DNA of 64,000 nucleotides from Vibrio sp. JC009 (GCF_029016485.1 NZ_CP092107.1:1820984-1884983), one strand, 5' to 3'; shown: positions 51,266-60,966, counted from the stretch's first letter. Translations and numbers: made by a program. Notes: generated by a model not told the origin, from the letters alone.

Positions 51266-52936
51266 ATGATATTGCGAAGTTTTTTTAAAAGAAATAAAGT
51301 AATTAATTACTTATATAGTCGTATTGTTTCGGTCTTATTTTCTGTTGATACACTTTTACTTATTCAAAGAACGCAAGATGGTATATTGCGTAAAATTAAA
51401 TTGAGAAACTCTAAGTGTAACACAAAAATTGTACTTGTTTTGGATGTTAGGAGTAAAGACGTAAATGTTGAACATGCAAAAAGAACTATCGATTCGTTAT
51501 ATAATCAGAATTTTTATAATTGGCACCTTTACGTTATCGGTGAACTTGCTGATTTGTTAGAAGACGATAATCGAGTTACTTCTACGCTTGTTAATTTACC
51601 TGAGGGAACTTTTATAGGTCAAATTTACGTTGGTGATATTTTACATAGAAATGCCTTACTAGCATTCGCAGAAGAAATAACGAAGAATACTCATTTATTG
51701 TATTGTGATCAGGACACTATAAACGTTTCAGGTCAAAGGGTAAATCCTATATTTAAACCAGAATGGAATGATGAACTTTCTTATTCTACTTTTTATATGG
51801 GGAGCCTGACCTTATACCGATTAAGGTGCTTTGGGAGTTTGCATGGTTGGTTAGGCTTTGATTCTCATTACCAACGTGTCTTGCATCTCAGAAGAAATAG
51901 TGATGGGATATTTCGACATGTAGACTATATACTTTACCATAGCTGTACAAATCATGAAAATCCCGTTTTAGAAACTGATTTGATAGAGTTAAACAAGTTT
52001 TTAGAAAAATATAAAGCAAAAGCTATGACGGGACTAACTACGGATAGCTATAAAATAAACTGGCCATTGCCTGATATATTGCCATTGGTCTCAATAATTA
52101 TTCCAACAAAAAATGCACATAACATAGTTAAGCAATGCATTGATAGTATATATAAATTAACATCTTATCAAAGGATTGAAATTATTTTAGTGGACAATCA
52201 GTCAGATGATCAAAGGTCGACCGCATATTTTAATTCTCTTGAAAGTAAAGGAAAAGTAAAACTTCTTCGTTTTGATGGTCCGTTTAATTATTCTGCAATC
52301 AATAATTTTGCTGTTGCAAATGCCAATGGCGAAATACTGATTTTGATGAATAATGATATTGAAGTTATTTCACCCGAATGGTTGACAGAAATGGTTCGTC
52401 ACCTCTGTAGAGATGAGGTGGGTTGTGTTGGTGCTAAGCTTTATTATCCAAATGATACTATTCAGCATGCTGGTGTTATACTAGGGTTAGGTCGTTGTGC
52501 TGGTTACAGTCATAAACATTATCAACGTAACGATAATGGCTATATGAATCGACTCAAGTTGGTTCAAAATTATGGCGCAGTTACAGCGGCTTGCCTTGGA
52601 GTCCGTAGAGATGTGTATGAAGAGGTTGGTGGTTTAAATGAAGAAAAATTATCTGTTGCCTATAATGATATTGATTTCTGTCTGAAAGTTCAGAAAGCCG
52701 GTTATCAAAATGTATGGTCTCCTTATATTGAACTTTATCATCATGAATCTTTAACTAGAAATGACGATTTTTCACCTGAAGAATATACAAGATACATGTC
52801 CGAGCTTGATTATATGCAAAGGACATGGAAACTGGACAAGTTTGTTGATCCAGCATATAGCCAGTGGTTAACAATTTCGAAGGAGGATTTTTCATACGAT
52901 GATCCTGTCTTCTTTCATGTGACACAAAAATATTAA
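51266..52936 (+). CDS. GT2 glycosyltransferase
   Basis: A 556-residue protein. Residues 1 to about 260 contain a first, degenerate GT2-like region (FYNWHLYVIGELADLL, LLYCDQDTIN), and residues about 270-555 a full family 2 domain: LPLVSIIIPTKNAHNIVKQCI, IILVDNQSDDQRS, FNYSAINNFAVANANGEILILMNNDIEVI and YNDIDFCLKVQKAGYQNVW. The architecture matches the large GT2 proteins of O-antigen/capsule loci in which two transferase regions are in tandem. It overlaps the next gene by one base. Product specificity unknown. Confidence 0.83.
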   Translation: MILRSFFKRNKVINYLYSRIVSVLFSVDTLLLIQRTQDGILRKIKLRNSKCNTKIVLVLDVRSKDVNVEHAKRTIDSLYNQNFYNWHLYVIGELADLLEDDNRVTSTLVNLPEGTFIGQIYVGDILHRNALLAFAEEITKNTHLLYCDQDTINVSGQRVNPIFKPEWNDELSYSTFYMGSLTLYRLRCFGSLHGWLGFDSHYQRVLHLRRNSDGIFRHVDYILYHSCTNHENPVLETDLIELNKFLEKYKAKAMTGLTTDSYKINWPLPDILPLVSIIIPTKNAHNIVKQCIDSIYKLTSYQRIEIILVDNQSDDQRSTAYFNSLESKGKVKLLRFDGPFNYSAINNFAVANANGEILILMNNDIEVISPEWLTEMVRHLCRDEVGCVGAKLYYPNDTIQHAGVILGLGRCAGYSHKHYQRNDNGYMNRLKLVQNYGAVTAACLGVRRDVYEEVGGLNEEKLSVAYNDIDFCLKVQKAGYQNVWSPYIELYHHESLTRNDDFSPEEYTRYMSELDYMQRTWKLDKFVDPAYSQWLTISKEDFSYDDPVFFHVTQKY

Positions 52937-54315
52937 TGCGCAATTATAAGATAAAACTAGCTGCTATAGCTCGTGACGAGGCTGCTTACCTCCCTGAGTG
53001 GATATTTCATCACCTGTACTTTGGTTTTGACGAAATCGAAATTTATGTTAACAACACATCTGATAATACAGCGAACCTATTAAAAAAAGTAAGGCTGATG
53101 CCTGTTAAGATCGTTGATGCTGATAGATTGTTTAAAACATCTAGAGGAGATTTTCAGTTTAGAGCCTATCAGCAAGCCGCGAGTAAAGCGAAAGCAGATG
53201 GCTTTAGTCATATAATGTTTTTAGATATTGATGAGTTCTGGACACCAAGAGATTTTACTACGTCAATTCATGCAGCTATTGATCAATTTCAGAACCCACA
53301 GGTGCTTAGTTTTCACTGGTTACTACACTGTGATGAGGACAAGTATTCTAATTGTTATAAACCTTCTATCCTGGTAAAGCAGAGCGATCACTTAAAAACA
53401 ATTTTTAAGACAGATGCTCCATGGACGTCAATCGGTTGTCACAATATTATTGGCGATGGCCTGGACTACAGGGCGGCAGATGGGAGCAAACTCTCATTCG
53501 ATGATGATGATGTACATAGGGCTACGGCCAAGCCCTCAGATGCAAAAATAGCTTCTTTCTTCGTTATGCACCGCATGTTTCGTAGTGAAATGGAATATAT
53601 TTCATTGCTTGGTAGAGGGAGGCCAAGTTCCCTTAAAGTGAAGAACAACCGACCTGGATATTATTCCAAGTTCTCCAACTTAACTCAGATAGAAATAGAT
53701 AAAAAGGTTCTTGAGTCTTATTACTCATCATACAACGACTTTATTCTAAAGTATTCGCTTTCTGCCGAGATATCGAAAGCACAGGACTTTGTTCGAAATC
53801 GTTTTAACTATGTTCTGGACTTAGCGAGAAAAGCTGATGGTGAAGACGCATTAACTTTCCACAAAGTATTCGACTCGATAAATATTCATGAAGTCAAAGA
53901 ATTACGTGCTCAGCTTGAGCAGAAGATGCTGGTCGAAAAGTTAGTCAGAGATCAGAGTCAAGATTACTCATTTAAGCTATTTGTACTGTTTCTTAAGGCT
54001 AGATTGTGGCGAAAGTTAAACCGAACTGAAAAGGCATATCAGTGCTTTGCTCAAGCAGCAAATTTATTAAGTAACAGGAAACGTATTGTTAATGCGGATT
54101 TGGTTCAAATTGTTTTGGAAAAAAATGAGTATCCCCCAGGTAAAATGGCCAATATTCATCGAGATATTGCGAGAGAGTTGTCTAGATCTGGCCATTATGA
54201 GGATGCTTTCAGTTTTATTGACAAAGCGTTGGAATTGAGGCCTCAAGGCTCACTTATTCAGAAGCTTCATGCGTCTATAAGAAATAAGATGAATAAACAA
54301 ATACGTTTAAAATAA
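52936..54315 (+). CDS. Glycosyltransferase of the GT92/DUF23-like type with C-terminal helical repeats
   Basis: A 459-residue protein. The N-terminal part (about 1-270) begins KIKLAAIARDEAAYLPEWIFHHLYFGFDEIEIY and has a DxD-like MFLDIDEFWTP, the signatures of the Glyco_tranf_2_4 group. The C-terminal part (about 330-455) is helical with TPR-like units (FKLFVLFLKARLWRKLNRTEKAYQCFAQAANLL, SRSGHYEDAFSFIDKALELRPQG). Starts one base before the upstream gene's stop. Likely a capsule sugar transfer; substrate unknown. Confidence 0.78.
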   Translation: MRNYKIKLAAIARDEAAYLPEWIFHHLYFGFDEIEIYVNNTSDNTANLLKKVRLMPVKIVDADRLFKTSRGDFQFRAYQQAASKAKADGFSHIMFLDIDEFWTPRDFTTSIHAAIDQFQNPQVLSFHWLLHCDEDKYSNCYKPSILVKQSDHLKTIFKTDAPWTSIGCHNIIGDGLDYRAADGSKLSFDDDDVHRATAKPSDAKIASFFVMHRMFRSEMEYISLLGRGRPSSLKVKNNRPGYYSKFSNLTQIEIDKKVLESYYSSYNDFILKYSLSAEISKAQDFVRNRFNYVLDLARKADGEDALTFHKVFDSINIHEVKELRAQLEQKMLVEKLVRDQSQDYSFKLFVLFLKARLWRKLNRTEKAYQCFAQAANLLSNRKRIVNADLVQIVLEKNEYPPGKMANIHRDIARELSRSGHYEDAFSFIDKALELRPQGSLIQKLHASIRNKMNKQIRLK

Positions 54316-54356
54316 AAGAAAACTACTATTGAATTAAAATAAAATTAGGAAGCTCG

Positions 54357-55523
54357 ATGAAAATTGCAGTATCAGGTACAGGTTATGTTGGTTTGTCTAA
54401 TGCGATGTTACTGGCTCAGAAACATGAGGTTGTTGCTGTAGACATAATTGAAGAGAAAGTTGAGTTACTTAACGCAAAAAAGTCTCCTATTGTAGACAAA
54501 GACGTTGAGTCATTTCTTCAAAACAAAGACCTTCATTTCACTGCTACCTTAGATAAGGCGTCAGCATATAAAAACGCTGACTTTGTAATTATTGCCACGC
54601 CAACGGATTATGATCCACAAACGAATTACTTTAATACATCGTCTGTAGAATCAGTGATTCAGGATGTGACAAAGGTAAATACTGATGCTGTTATGGTAAT
54701 CAAATCAACTGTACCGGTTGGTTATACTGAAAAAGTAAAAAAACAGTTCAATTGTGAAAACATAATCTTTTCTCCTGAGTTTTTGAGAGAGGGTCGAGCG
54801 TTATATGACAATTTGCACCCTTCTAGAATAATCATCGGTGAACGCAGTAAGAGAGCCGAAAAGTTTGCAAGCCTTTTAGTCGAATGCGCTCTCAAAGAGG
54901 ATATTCCCGTACTTTATACGGATTCCACTGAAGCGGAGGCGGTTAAGCTTTTTTCTAACACATATCTAGCAATGCGTGTTGCATATTTCAATGAACTTGA
55001 CTCATATGCAGAGGTTCATGATTTAAATGCACGACAAATAATAGAAGGTATAGGGCTCGACCCTCGTATTGGGAATCACTATAACAATCCTTCCTTTGGG
55101 TATGGTGGGTACTGTCTACCAAAAGATACGAAGCAGCTCTTAGCTAATTATAATGAAGTACCTAACAACATTATCGGTGCTATTGTTGAAGCAAATAGAA
55201 CTCGTAAAGATTTTATAGCAGAATCTATTATTCGCCATCAGCCAAAAGTCGTGGGTATTTATAGACTGATAATGAAATCGGAGTCTGATAACTTTCGTGC
55301 ATCTTCTATTCAAGGTATAATGAAGCGTCTCAAAGCAAAAGGCATAGAGGTGGTTGTATATGAACCTGTCTTAGAAGATGAACGCTTTTACAACTCTAGA
55401 GTGATTCGTGACTTAGAAGAATTTAAATCTGTAGCGGATGTAATAGTGGCAAACCGCAAGGCATGTGTACTAGAAGACGTTGCTGAGAAAGTTTATACGC
55501 GAGATCTTTTTGGTTCAGATTAA
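54357..55523 (+). CDS. ugd: UDP-glucose 6-dehydrogenase
   Basis: A 388-residue UDP-glucose dehydrogenase, making UDP-glucuronate for the polymer. The N-terminal Rossmann loop is [18 protein letters not shown], followed by [16 protein letters not shown] [31 protein letters not shown], the [21 protein letters not shown] linker helix and the catalytic cysteine in [14 protein letters not shown]. The length agrees with the E. coli enzyme (388). It is second from the end of the capsule block and implies a uronic-acid-containing chain. Confidence 0.95.
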   Translation: MKIAVSGTGYVGLSNAMLLAQKHEVVAVDIIEEKVELLNAKKSPIVDKDVESFLQNKDLHFTATLDKASAYKNADFVIIATPTDYDPQTNYFNTSSVESVIQDVTKVNTDAVMVIKSTVPVGYTEKVKKQFNCENIIFSPEFLREGRALYDNLHPSRIIIGERSKRAEKFASLLVECALKEDIPVLYTDSTEAEAVKLFSNTYLAMRVAYFNELDSYAEVHDLNARQIIEGIGLDPRIGNHYNNPSFGYGGYCLPKDTKQLLANYNEVPNNIIGAIVEANRTRKDFIAESIIRHQPKVVGIYRLIMKSESDNFRASSIQGIMKRLKAKGIEVVVYEPVLEDERFYNSRVIRDLEEFKSVADVIVANRKACVLEDVAEKVYTRDLFGSD

Positions 55524-55548
55524 TTAGCTAAGTAATTGAAGCACACCT

Positions 55549-56199
55549 ATGATCCAACTCCAAAACCTAACCAAATATTACCCCTCCGAACTAGGTAACC
55601 AATACATTTTCCGCGATGTAAACTTTAGGTTCCCGGAAGGCCATAGCATCGCTTTGTTAGGCTCAAACGGTGCAGGTAAATCCACTTTGTTCCGTATCAT
55701 TGCCGGTAGCGAATATCCAAATAAGGGTAAAGTAATAACTGACAAAGCTATCTCTTGGCCTGTAGCCTTGGCAACAGGCATTCATCCGCAAATGACCGGC
55801 CGTGAGAATACCCGCTTTATTGGTAGGGTAAATGGTGTGGCTGATTTGGATGAATACGAAGAGAAGGTAAAAAATTTTGCCGAGCTGGGCATCAAGTATG
55901 ACCTACCTGTAAAAAGCTATTCTAGCGGTATGCGCTCGCGCCTAGCTTTTGGTACTTGTATTTCTATCGACTTTGATGTTTACCTGATTGATGAAGCGAC
56001 ATCTGTTGGTGATCAGAAGTTTAGGAAAAAAGCCAAGCAGGCGCTTATGCAGAAAAGTAGGGATGCTAGTGTTATCATGGTTAGCCATGATATGAAAGAA
56101 ATTAGAGAGTTTTGCAATAGCGCGATTATTCTTCATGAGGGGGAACTGACGTTCTATCCGGATTTGGAAGAAGGGTTGAAGGTTTATGCGGAGCTTTAA
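55549..56199 (+). CDS. kpsT: Capsule ABC transporter ATPase KpsT
   Basis: A 216-residue ATPase. Walker A is LLGSNGAGKSTLF, the signature is YSSGMRSRLAFG, Walker B is FDVYLIDEATSVGD and the switch histidine is in MVSHDMKE. The absence of a long C-terminal carbohydrate-binding domain distinguishes it from Wzt. It would drive KpsM. Its separation from kpsM by about 21 kb is unusual, as the pair is normally adjacent. An inverted pair of heptanucleotide arrays follows 11 bases after the stop. Confidence 0.9.
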   Translation: MIQLQNLTKYYPSELGNQYIFRDVNFRFPEGHSIALLGSNGAGKSTLFRIIAGSEYPNKGKVITDKAISWPVALATGIHPQMTGRENTRFIGRVNGVADLDEYEEKVKNFAELGIKYDLPVKSYSSGMRSRLAFGTCISIDFDVYLIDEATSVGDQKFRKKAKQALMQKSRDASVIMVSHDMKEIREFCNSAIILHEGELTFYPDLEEGLKVYAEL

Positions 56200-56209
56200 A
56201 AGAAAATTT

Positions 56210-56282
56210 GGCTGTCGGCTATCGGCTGTCAGTTGTCGGAAAAATATAAAAACTGAGAGCTGAAAGCCGAAAGCTGACAGCT
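56210..56282 (+). repeat. Paired inverted heptanucleotide arrays f
   Basis: Left array GGCTGTC GGCTATC GGCTGTC AGTTGTC (56210-56237), 17-bp AT-rich spacer, right array GAGAGCT GAAAGCC GAAAGCT GACAGCT (56255-56282). The arms are complementary at 22 of 27 positions, so the transcript can fold into a long hairpin between kpsT and cysD. Confidence 0.9.
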
Positions 56283-56293
56283 AATTAGGAAAT

Positions 56294-57202
56294 ATGGATA
56301 AAAACAGATTAACTCATTTAAAAGCGTTGGAAGCTGAATCTATTCAGATTATGCGTGAGGTGGCGGCGGAGTTTGATAATCCGGTAATGCTTTATTCAAT
56401 TGGTAAGGACTCTTCTGTTCTGCTTCATTTGGCGCGTAAGGCTTTTTACCCTGGGAAAATTCCTTTCCCTTTGATGCATGTGGACACTAACTGGAAATTT
56501 AAAGAGATGATTGAGTTTCGTGATCGTCTGGCTAAAGAGTACGGCTTTGACTTACTTGTTCATAAAAACCCTCGTGGTATGGAAATGGATATCAACCCGT
56601 TTGTTCATGGTAGTGCTAAGCATACTGATATCATGAAAACGGAAGGTTTAAAGCAAGCTTTGGACAAGTACGGTTTTGATGCTGCCTTCGGTGGTGCTCG
56701 TCGTGATGAAGAAAAGTCTCGTGCGAAAGAGCGCGTATATTCTTTCCGTGACAAAAACCATCGCTGGGACCCAAAAAACCAGCGTCCTGAGCTGTGGAAT
56801 GTTTATAACTCAAAAGTAGAAAAGGGTGAGAGTATTCGCGTGTTCCCTCTGTCTAACTGGACAGAGCTGGACATCTGGCAGTACATCTACCTGGAGAATA
56901 TAGAGATTGTACCTCTGTACCTTGCAGAAAAGCGCCCTGTGGTTGAACGCGATGGTGCTTTGATCATGGTTGATGACGAGCGTATGCCATTAGAAGAAGG
57001 TGAAGTACCAGAAATGAAAATGGTACGATTCAGAACTCTTGGCTGTTACCCGCTAACCGGTGCTGTTGAATCTGAAGCGCAGACTCTGCCTGAAGTTATT
57101 CAGGAAATGCTGCTATCTACCACTTCTGAGCGCCAGGGGCGTGTTATAGACCATGATTCTGCGGGGTCTATGGAGAAGAAGAAGATGGAGGGTTATTTCT
57201 AA
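56294..57202 (+). CDS. cysD: Sulfate adenylyltransferase small subunit CysD
   Basis: A 302-residue PP-loop ATP-pyrophosphatase-family protein, the catalytic subunit of ATP sulfurylase, which makes adenylyl sulfate with CysN. The PP-loop is [18 protein letters not shown], then [27 protein letters not shown] and [17 protein letters not shown], with the C-terminal [11 protein letters not shown]. The length equals the E. coli enzyme (302). cysN follows after an intervening S23/IVP gene and two heptad arrays. Confidence 0.96.
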   Translation: MDKNRLTHLKALEAESIQIMREVAAEFDNPVMLYSIGKDSSVLLHLARKAFYPGKIPFPLMHVDTNWKFKEMIEFRDRLAKEYGFDLLVHKNPRGMEMDINPFVHGSAKHTDIMKTEGLKQALDKYGFDAAFGGARRDEEKSRAKERVYSFRDKNHRWDPKNQRPELWNVYNSKVEKGESIRVFPLSNWTELDIWQYIYLENIEIVPLYLAEKRPVVERDGALIMVDDERMPLEEGEVPEMKMVRFRTLGCYPLTGAVESEAQTLPEVIQEMLLSTTSERQGRVIDHDSAGSMEKKKMEGYF

Positions 57203-57225
57203 ATTCCGTAGGGATTTGGAAATAA

Positions 57226-57246
57226 CGCTGTCGGCTTTCGGCTGTC
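57226..57246 (+). repeat. Heptanucleotide array g (three units), left of S23 gene
   Basis: GCTGTCG GCTTTCG GCTGTCG, followed by GAAAA. Left orientation. It forms the left flank of the S23/IVP gene. Confidence 0.88.
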
Positions 57247-57324
57247 GGAAAATCAGACTTTAGGCATGCTTTGTTTTAGTAAGCTCTTCAGTACTTTTTA
57301 GTGGAAAGGTATAAGGGTTTGCTT

Positions 57325-57669
57325 ATGAATTTTGAGAAATTGGATGTTTGGAAGATGTCTGCTCGGTTATCAGCGGATTTGTATAAAGCGACATCGGAGC
57401 TTAGAGATTTTGGTTTTCGTGATCAGCTGACACGAGCAGGGCTATCTGTTCCCAGCAATATCGCCGAAGGCATGACAAGAAGTAGCAATAAAGAAAAACG
57501 CCGATTTTTAGAAATTGCGCGCTCTTCGGTAGCGGAAGTAAGAACGCAAATTTATATCGGCATCGAAATAAAATACTTACCTTTGACTGATGCTAAAAAG
57601 TGGATCTCAGATACACAAAGAATCTCCCGAATGCTAACGGGATTAATCAAATCAGTCGAACCTGACTAG
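57325..57669 (+). CDS. Four-helix-bundle protein (S23 / 23S rRNA IVP family)
   Basis: A 114-residue helical protein of the S23/IVP (four-helix-bundle) family: [44 protein letters not shown] (the family's most conserved stretch, SVPSNIAEG), [21 protein letters not shown] and [28 protein letters not shown]. Relatives lie in the intervening sequences of 23S rRNA genes of Leptospira and Coxiella, and the diversity-retroelement factor Avd shares the fold and binds nucleic acid. Function here unknown. ATG 57325 has AAGGG upstream; GTG 57301 is an alternative. Flanked by inverted heptanucleotide arrays and set between cysD and cysN. Confidence 0.9.
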   Translation: MNFEKLDVWKMSARLSADLYKATSELRDFGFRDQLTRAGLSVPSNIAEGMTRSSNKEKRRFLEIARSSVAEVRTQIYIGIEIKYLPLTDAKKWISDTQRISRMLTGLIKSVEPD

Positions 57670-57681
57670 ATGGGTGGTTTT

Positions 57682-57709
57682 CCGGCAGCCGATAGCTGAA
57701 AGCCGAAAG
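57682..57709 (+). repeat. Heptanucleotide array h (four units), right of S23 gene
   Basis: CCGGCAG CCGATAG CTGAAAG CCGAAAG preceded by TTTT, right orientation and thus inverted relative to array g. It ends just before the CCCCCCC and AAGGAG that precede the true cysN start. Confidence 0.9.
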
Positions 57710-57727
57710 CCCCCCCAAGGAGTTCAA

Positions 57728-59137
57728 GTGTCACACTCATCAAACCTAATAGCCTCAGATATCCAAGAATATCTGAAAGTTCACGAAAACAAAGACATGT
57801 TACGTTTCCTTACTTGCGGTAGCGTGGATGATGGTAAATCTACTCTGATTGGTCGCCTTCTATACGATAGTAAGATGATTTTTGAAGATCAGATGTCAGC
57901 TATTGAGAAAGACTCCAAACGTTTTAATACAACTGATGAAGAGTTTGACTTAGCATTGCTAGTTGATGGCCTTCAGTCTGAGCGGGAGCAGGGGATCACT
58001 ATTGATGTTGCTTACCGTTATTTCTCGACAGAGCAGCGTAAGTTTATTATTGCGGATACTCCGGGACATGAGCAGTATACGCGTAATATGGCAACGGGCG
58101 CATCTACCTGTGACCTTGCTATTATTCTGATTGATGCGCGCCATGGTGTGCAGGTTCAGACTCGTCGCCACAGCTATATCTGTTCTCTTCTTGGTATTAA
58201 GCACATTATTGTTGCTGTAAACAAAATGGATATCGTGGATTACGATCAAGAAGTCTATAAAAAGATTAAAGATGACTATCGTGAGTTTGCGAAAGATCTT
58301 GCCTTTGATGATGTTCGTTTTGTGCCTATCTCAGCTTTGAAAGGGGATAACGTAGTAAACGAAAGCGAGAATATGACCTGGTATCCTGGCTCTCCTTTAA
58401 TGAAGCTTCTGAACTCTGTGAATATTCGTCGCGATAGTTTCCAGTCTTTCCGCTTCCCTGTTCAGTATGTTAACCGTCCGAACCTGGATTTCCGTGGGTT
58501 TGCAGGCACGATTGCTGCGGGTGATGTTCGTGTAGGAGATACCGTTGTTGCGCTCCCGTCTGGCAAAGAAAGCAAGGTTGAATCGATTGTTACATTTGAT
58601 GGTAACCTTGAGTCGGCATCAGCTGATATGGCAGTAACCATTACTCTGGAAGATGAGATTGATATCAGCCGTGGTGATATGCTGGTTCGTCCACATGAGA
58701 AGCCAGAATCCAGTGAGTTGGTAGAAGCTGATGTTGTATGGATGACCGAAGAGCCAATGCACCTTGACCGCCAGTATGAGATTAAGCTTGGTACTAAATC
58801 TGTATTTGGTGAAGCTCAGGCAATTAACTACAAAGTTAATGTAAACACCATGGAGCATGAAGAGGCTCAGAAGCTAGAACTGAACGAAATCGGTAGCTGC
58901 CAGTTTAAGTTTACTGAAGAAGTTCAGTTTGATGCTTACACAGAAAATCGCCACACGGGTGCATTCATCATCATAGATCGCCTTACGAATGTAACGGTTG
59001 GTGCTGGTATGATTTGCCAGTCGTTAGAAAGCGGTCTGATCAGCGCTAAAGCTCCCGAGGAGTATAGTGAGTTTGAACTGGAGCTGAATGCGCTGGTTTG
59101 TAAGCACTTCCCGCATTGGGGAGCGAAAAAGCTTTAA
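57728..59137 (+). CDS. cysN: Sulfate adenylyltransferase GTPase subunit CysN
   Basis: A 469-residue EF-Tu-like GTPase that activates CysD. G1 is [17 protein letters not shown], the switch II motif is [18 protein letters not shown] and NKMD specifies guanine (AVNKMDIVD), followed by beta-barrel domains. I chose GTG 57728 because AAGGAG lies six bases upstream; the in-frame upstream ATG 57674 would make an 18-residue extension encoded by heptad-array sequence. The family start, about [16 protein letters not shown], agrees with this. Confidence 0.95.
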   Translation: MSHSSNLIASDIQEYLKVHENKDMLRFLTCGSVDDGKSTLIGRLLYDSKMIFEDQMSAIEKDSKRFNTTDEEFDLALLVDGLQSEREQGITIDVAYRYFSTEQRKFIIADTPGHEQYTRNMATGASTCDLAIILIDARHGVQVQTRRHSYICSLLGIKHIIVAVNKMDIVDYDQEVYKKIKDDYREFAKDLAFDDVRFVPISALKGDNVVNESENMTWYPGSPLMKLLNSVNIRRDSFQSFRFPVQYVNRPNLDFRGFAGTIAAGDVRVGDTVVALPSGKESKVESIVTFDGNLESASADMAVTITLEDEIDISRGDMLVRPHEKPESSELVEADVVWMTEEPMHLDRQYEIKLGTKSVFGEAQAINYKVNVNTMEHEEAQKLELNEIGSCQFKFTEEVQFDAYTENRHTGAFIIIDRLTNVTVGAGMICQSLESGLISAKAPEEYSEFELELNALVCKHFPHWGAKKL

Positions 59138-59139
59138 CA

Positions 59140-59233
59140 GGCTGTCGGTTGTTGGCTGTCGGCTGTCGGTAGGAAGGAATACTGATGGTCGGTAGTTTGA
59201 TATCTGATAGCTGAAAGCCCAAAGCTGACAGCT
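59140..59233 (+). repeat. Paired inverted heptanucleotide arrays i
   Basis: Left array GGCTGTC GGTTGTT GGCTGTC GGCTGTC (59140-59167), 31-bp spacer with a further GATATCT unit (59199-59205), right array GATAGCT GAAAGCC CAAAGCT GACAGCT (59206-59233). It ends exactly where the permease ATG (59234) begins. Confidence 0.88.
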
Positions 59234-60961
59234 ATGAATCTCGATTCTATTTTCGTTCTTGCAGTCTTCGTCGGAACTATCGCTGGGTTGATTCGTTTTC
59301 AGAATCGGCCTGCTTTTGTTTTTGGCTGCACTATGGTGTTGCTTTATGCCTCTGGCGTGGTCTCGACGGGGGATTTGATTTCCAGTGCTTCTAATCAGGG
59401 GCTGCTGACTCTGATTCTGATTATGGTGTGCTCTCTGGCACTGGAAAAGACTCGTTTGTTGCGGTCTGTAGCGACCAAGGTTATTCAGAAAAGTTATGGA
59501 GGTACTTGGTTTCGGCTGTTTAGTTTGACTGCGGTTACTTCTGCTTTTTTGAATAACACTGCGGTTGTTTCTACAATGCTTGCACCTATTCGGAGCAACA
59601 CTTACCATCCAGCGGGCAAACTGCTGATCCCCCTTTCTTATGCTGCCATTCTTGGTGGTACACTAACCCTTGTTGGTACATCAACAAACCTGATTGTGAA
59701 CAGTCTGGTGATTGATGCCGATCTTCCGCCTCTAAGTTTTTTTGACTTTACTGCTGTTGGTGCAGCCGTTGTTGTTACTTGTGGTGCGACACTGTGGTTG
59801 CTTAGTCGTTTTCTTCCTGAGCAGGAGCAGAAAAGTGACAGCTTTAAAGAATACCTTATCGATGCCAAGGTAGAGCCAGGATCTCAGCTTATAGGGAAAA
59901 GCATTGAGCAGAATGGGCTTCGTCACCTTGAGTCCCTCTTTTTGGTTGAGGTTATTCGCTCTTCCGCACTTATCACTCCTGTAGCACCTACCGAAGTTCT
60001 TCAGGAAGGTGATCGTCTTGTTTTCACCGGGGATATTACTAAGGTAATGCAGCTTAGCCAGTTTGATGGTCTTAGCATATTCGCTGGTCAAAATGGTTTG
60101 CCGATTGATAACCTTACTGAGGTGGTGATCAGACCCGATAGTATGTTGCTAGGTAACACATTGAAGACCAGTGGTTTTCGTGCCTTGTTTGATGCTGGTG
60201 TGGTTGCTATTCGCAGGGATGGCAGAAAGGTATCGGGTAAGTTGGGAGAGGTGGTTCTTGAAGCCGGTGATTATCTTGTCTTAGCGGTAGGTAATGACTT
60301 TAAGTCGAGACACAATATTACAAAAAACTTTATTCTGCTGACTGACCTTGAGCCTGATTCCATGCTGAGTGGTATCAAGGAAATATTGGTTGTTGGAGGT
60401 TTTTTTGCTGCCTTGTTTTGTGCTGCAACAGGAGTCATCTCTTTATTTAAAGGGATGTTTTTGTTACTAGGAACTTTAGTATTAAGTCAAAGCCTGAGTG
60501 GAAGAGAAATAATACGCCGTTTCCCAAGTGATATTTGGTTAATTATTTCCTCTGCTTTGCTTTTATCGCAGGCGTTGACTAACTCAGGCGTTCTGGAGCT
60601 TTTACATGATGTTCAGGATAATTATCTGACAAATCTGACCCCTTTGGTTGCGTTGGTTAGTGTTTATATACTTACATGGATTTTAACGGAACTCGTTACC
60701 AATAATGCAGCAGCAGCATTAGTGTTTCCTATCTCTTATAATCTTGCCTTGAGTCTGGATGCCAACCCAATGGCCTTTATTATGGCTGTAGCATTCGGGG
60801 CTAGTGCCAGCTTTATGAGCCCTTATGGATATCAAACCAACCTTATGGTTTATAATGCGGGCCGCTATAAAATCACGGACTTTATTAAGATCGGGTTGCC
60901 GGTTAGTTTGGTTTATGGTGTTGTTGCGGTTTGGGGGATTGTTGGGGTGTTTGGGTTGTAA
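59234..60961 (+). CDS. SLC13-family anion permease (sulfate uptake)
   Basis: A 575-residue inner-membrane permease with helices at both ends and two soluble RCK_C (TrkA-C) domains in the middle (about 205-375; GSQLIGKSIEQNGLRHL, EVVIRPDSMLLGNTLK). The SLC13 half has FLNNTAVVSTMLAPI (NNT motif) and LVTNNAAAALVFPI (second NNT-like), as in sulfate/dicarboxylate permeases. The position between cysN and cysC points to sulfate import. The start codon adjoins heptad array i with no ribosome site visible. Confidence 0.9.
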   Translation: MNLDSIFVLAVFVGTIAGLIRFQNRPAFVFGCTMVLLYASGVVSTGDLISSASNQGLLTLILIMVCSLALEKTRLLRSVATKVIQKSYGGTWFRLFSLTAVTSAFLNNTAVVSTMLAPIRSNTYHPAGKLLIPLSYAAILGGTLTLVGTSTNLIVNSLVIDADLPPLSFFDFTAVGAAVVVTCGATLWLLSRFLPEQEQKSDSFKEYLIDAKVEPGSQLIGKSIEQNGLRHLESLFLVEVIRSSALITPVAPTEVLQEGDRLVFTGDITKVMQLSQFDGLSIFAGQNGLPIDNLTEVVIRPDSMLLGNTLKTSGFRALFDAGVVAIRRDGRKVSGKLGEVVLEAGDYLVLAVGNDFKSRHNITKNFILLTDLEPDSMLSGIKEILVVGGFFAALFCAATGVISLFKGMFLLLGTLVLSQSLSGREIIRRFPSDIWLIISSALLLSQALTNSGVLELLHDVQDNYLTNLTPLVALVSVYILTWILTELVTNNAAAALVFPISYNLALSLDANPMAFIMAVAFGASASFMSPYGYQTNLMVYNAGRYKITDFIKIGLPVSLVYGVVAVWGIVGVFGL

Positions 60962-60966
60962 GAGAG

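Noticed and set aside
57674..57727. 18-residue N-terminal extension of CysN
   Set aside because: It is translation of heptad array h; AAGGAG precedes GTG 57728, which matches the family N terminus.
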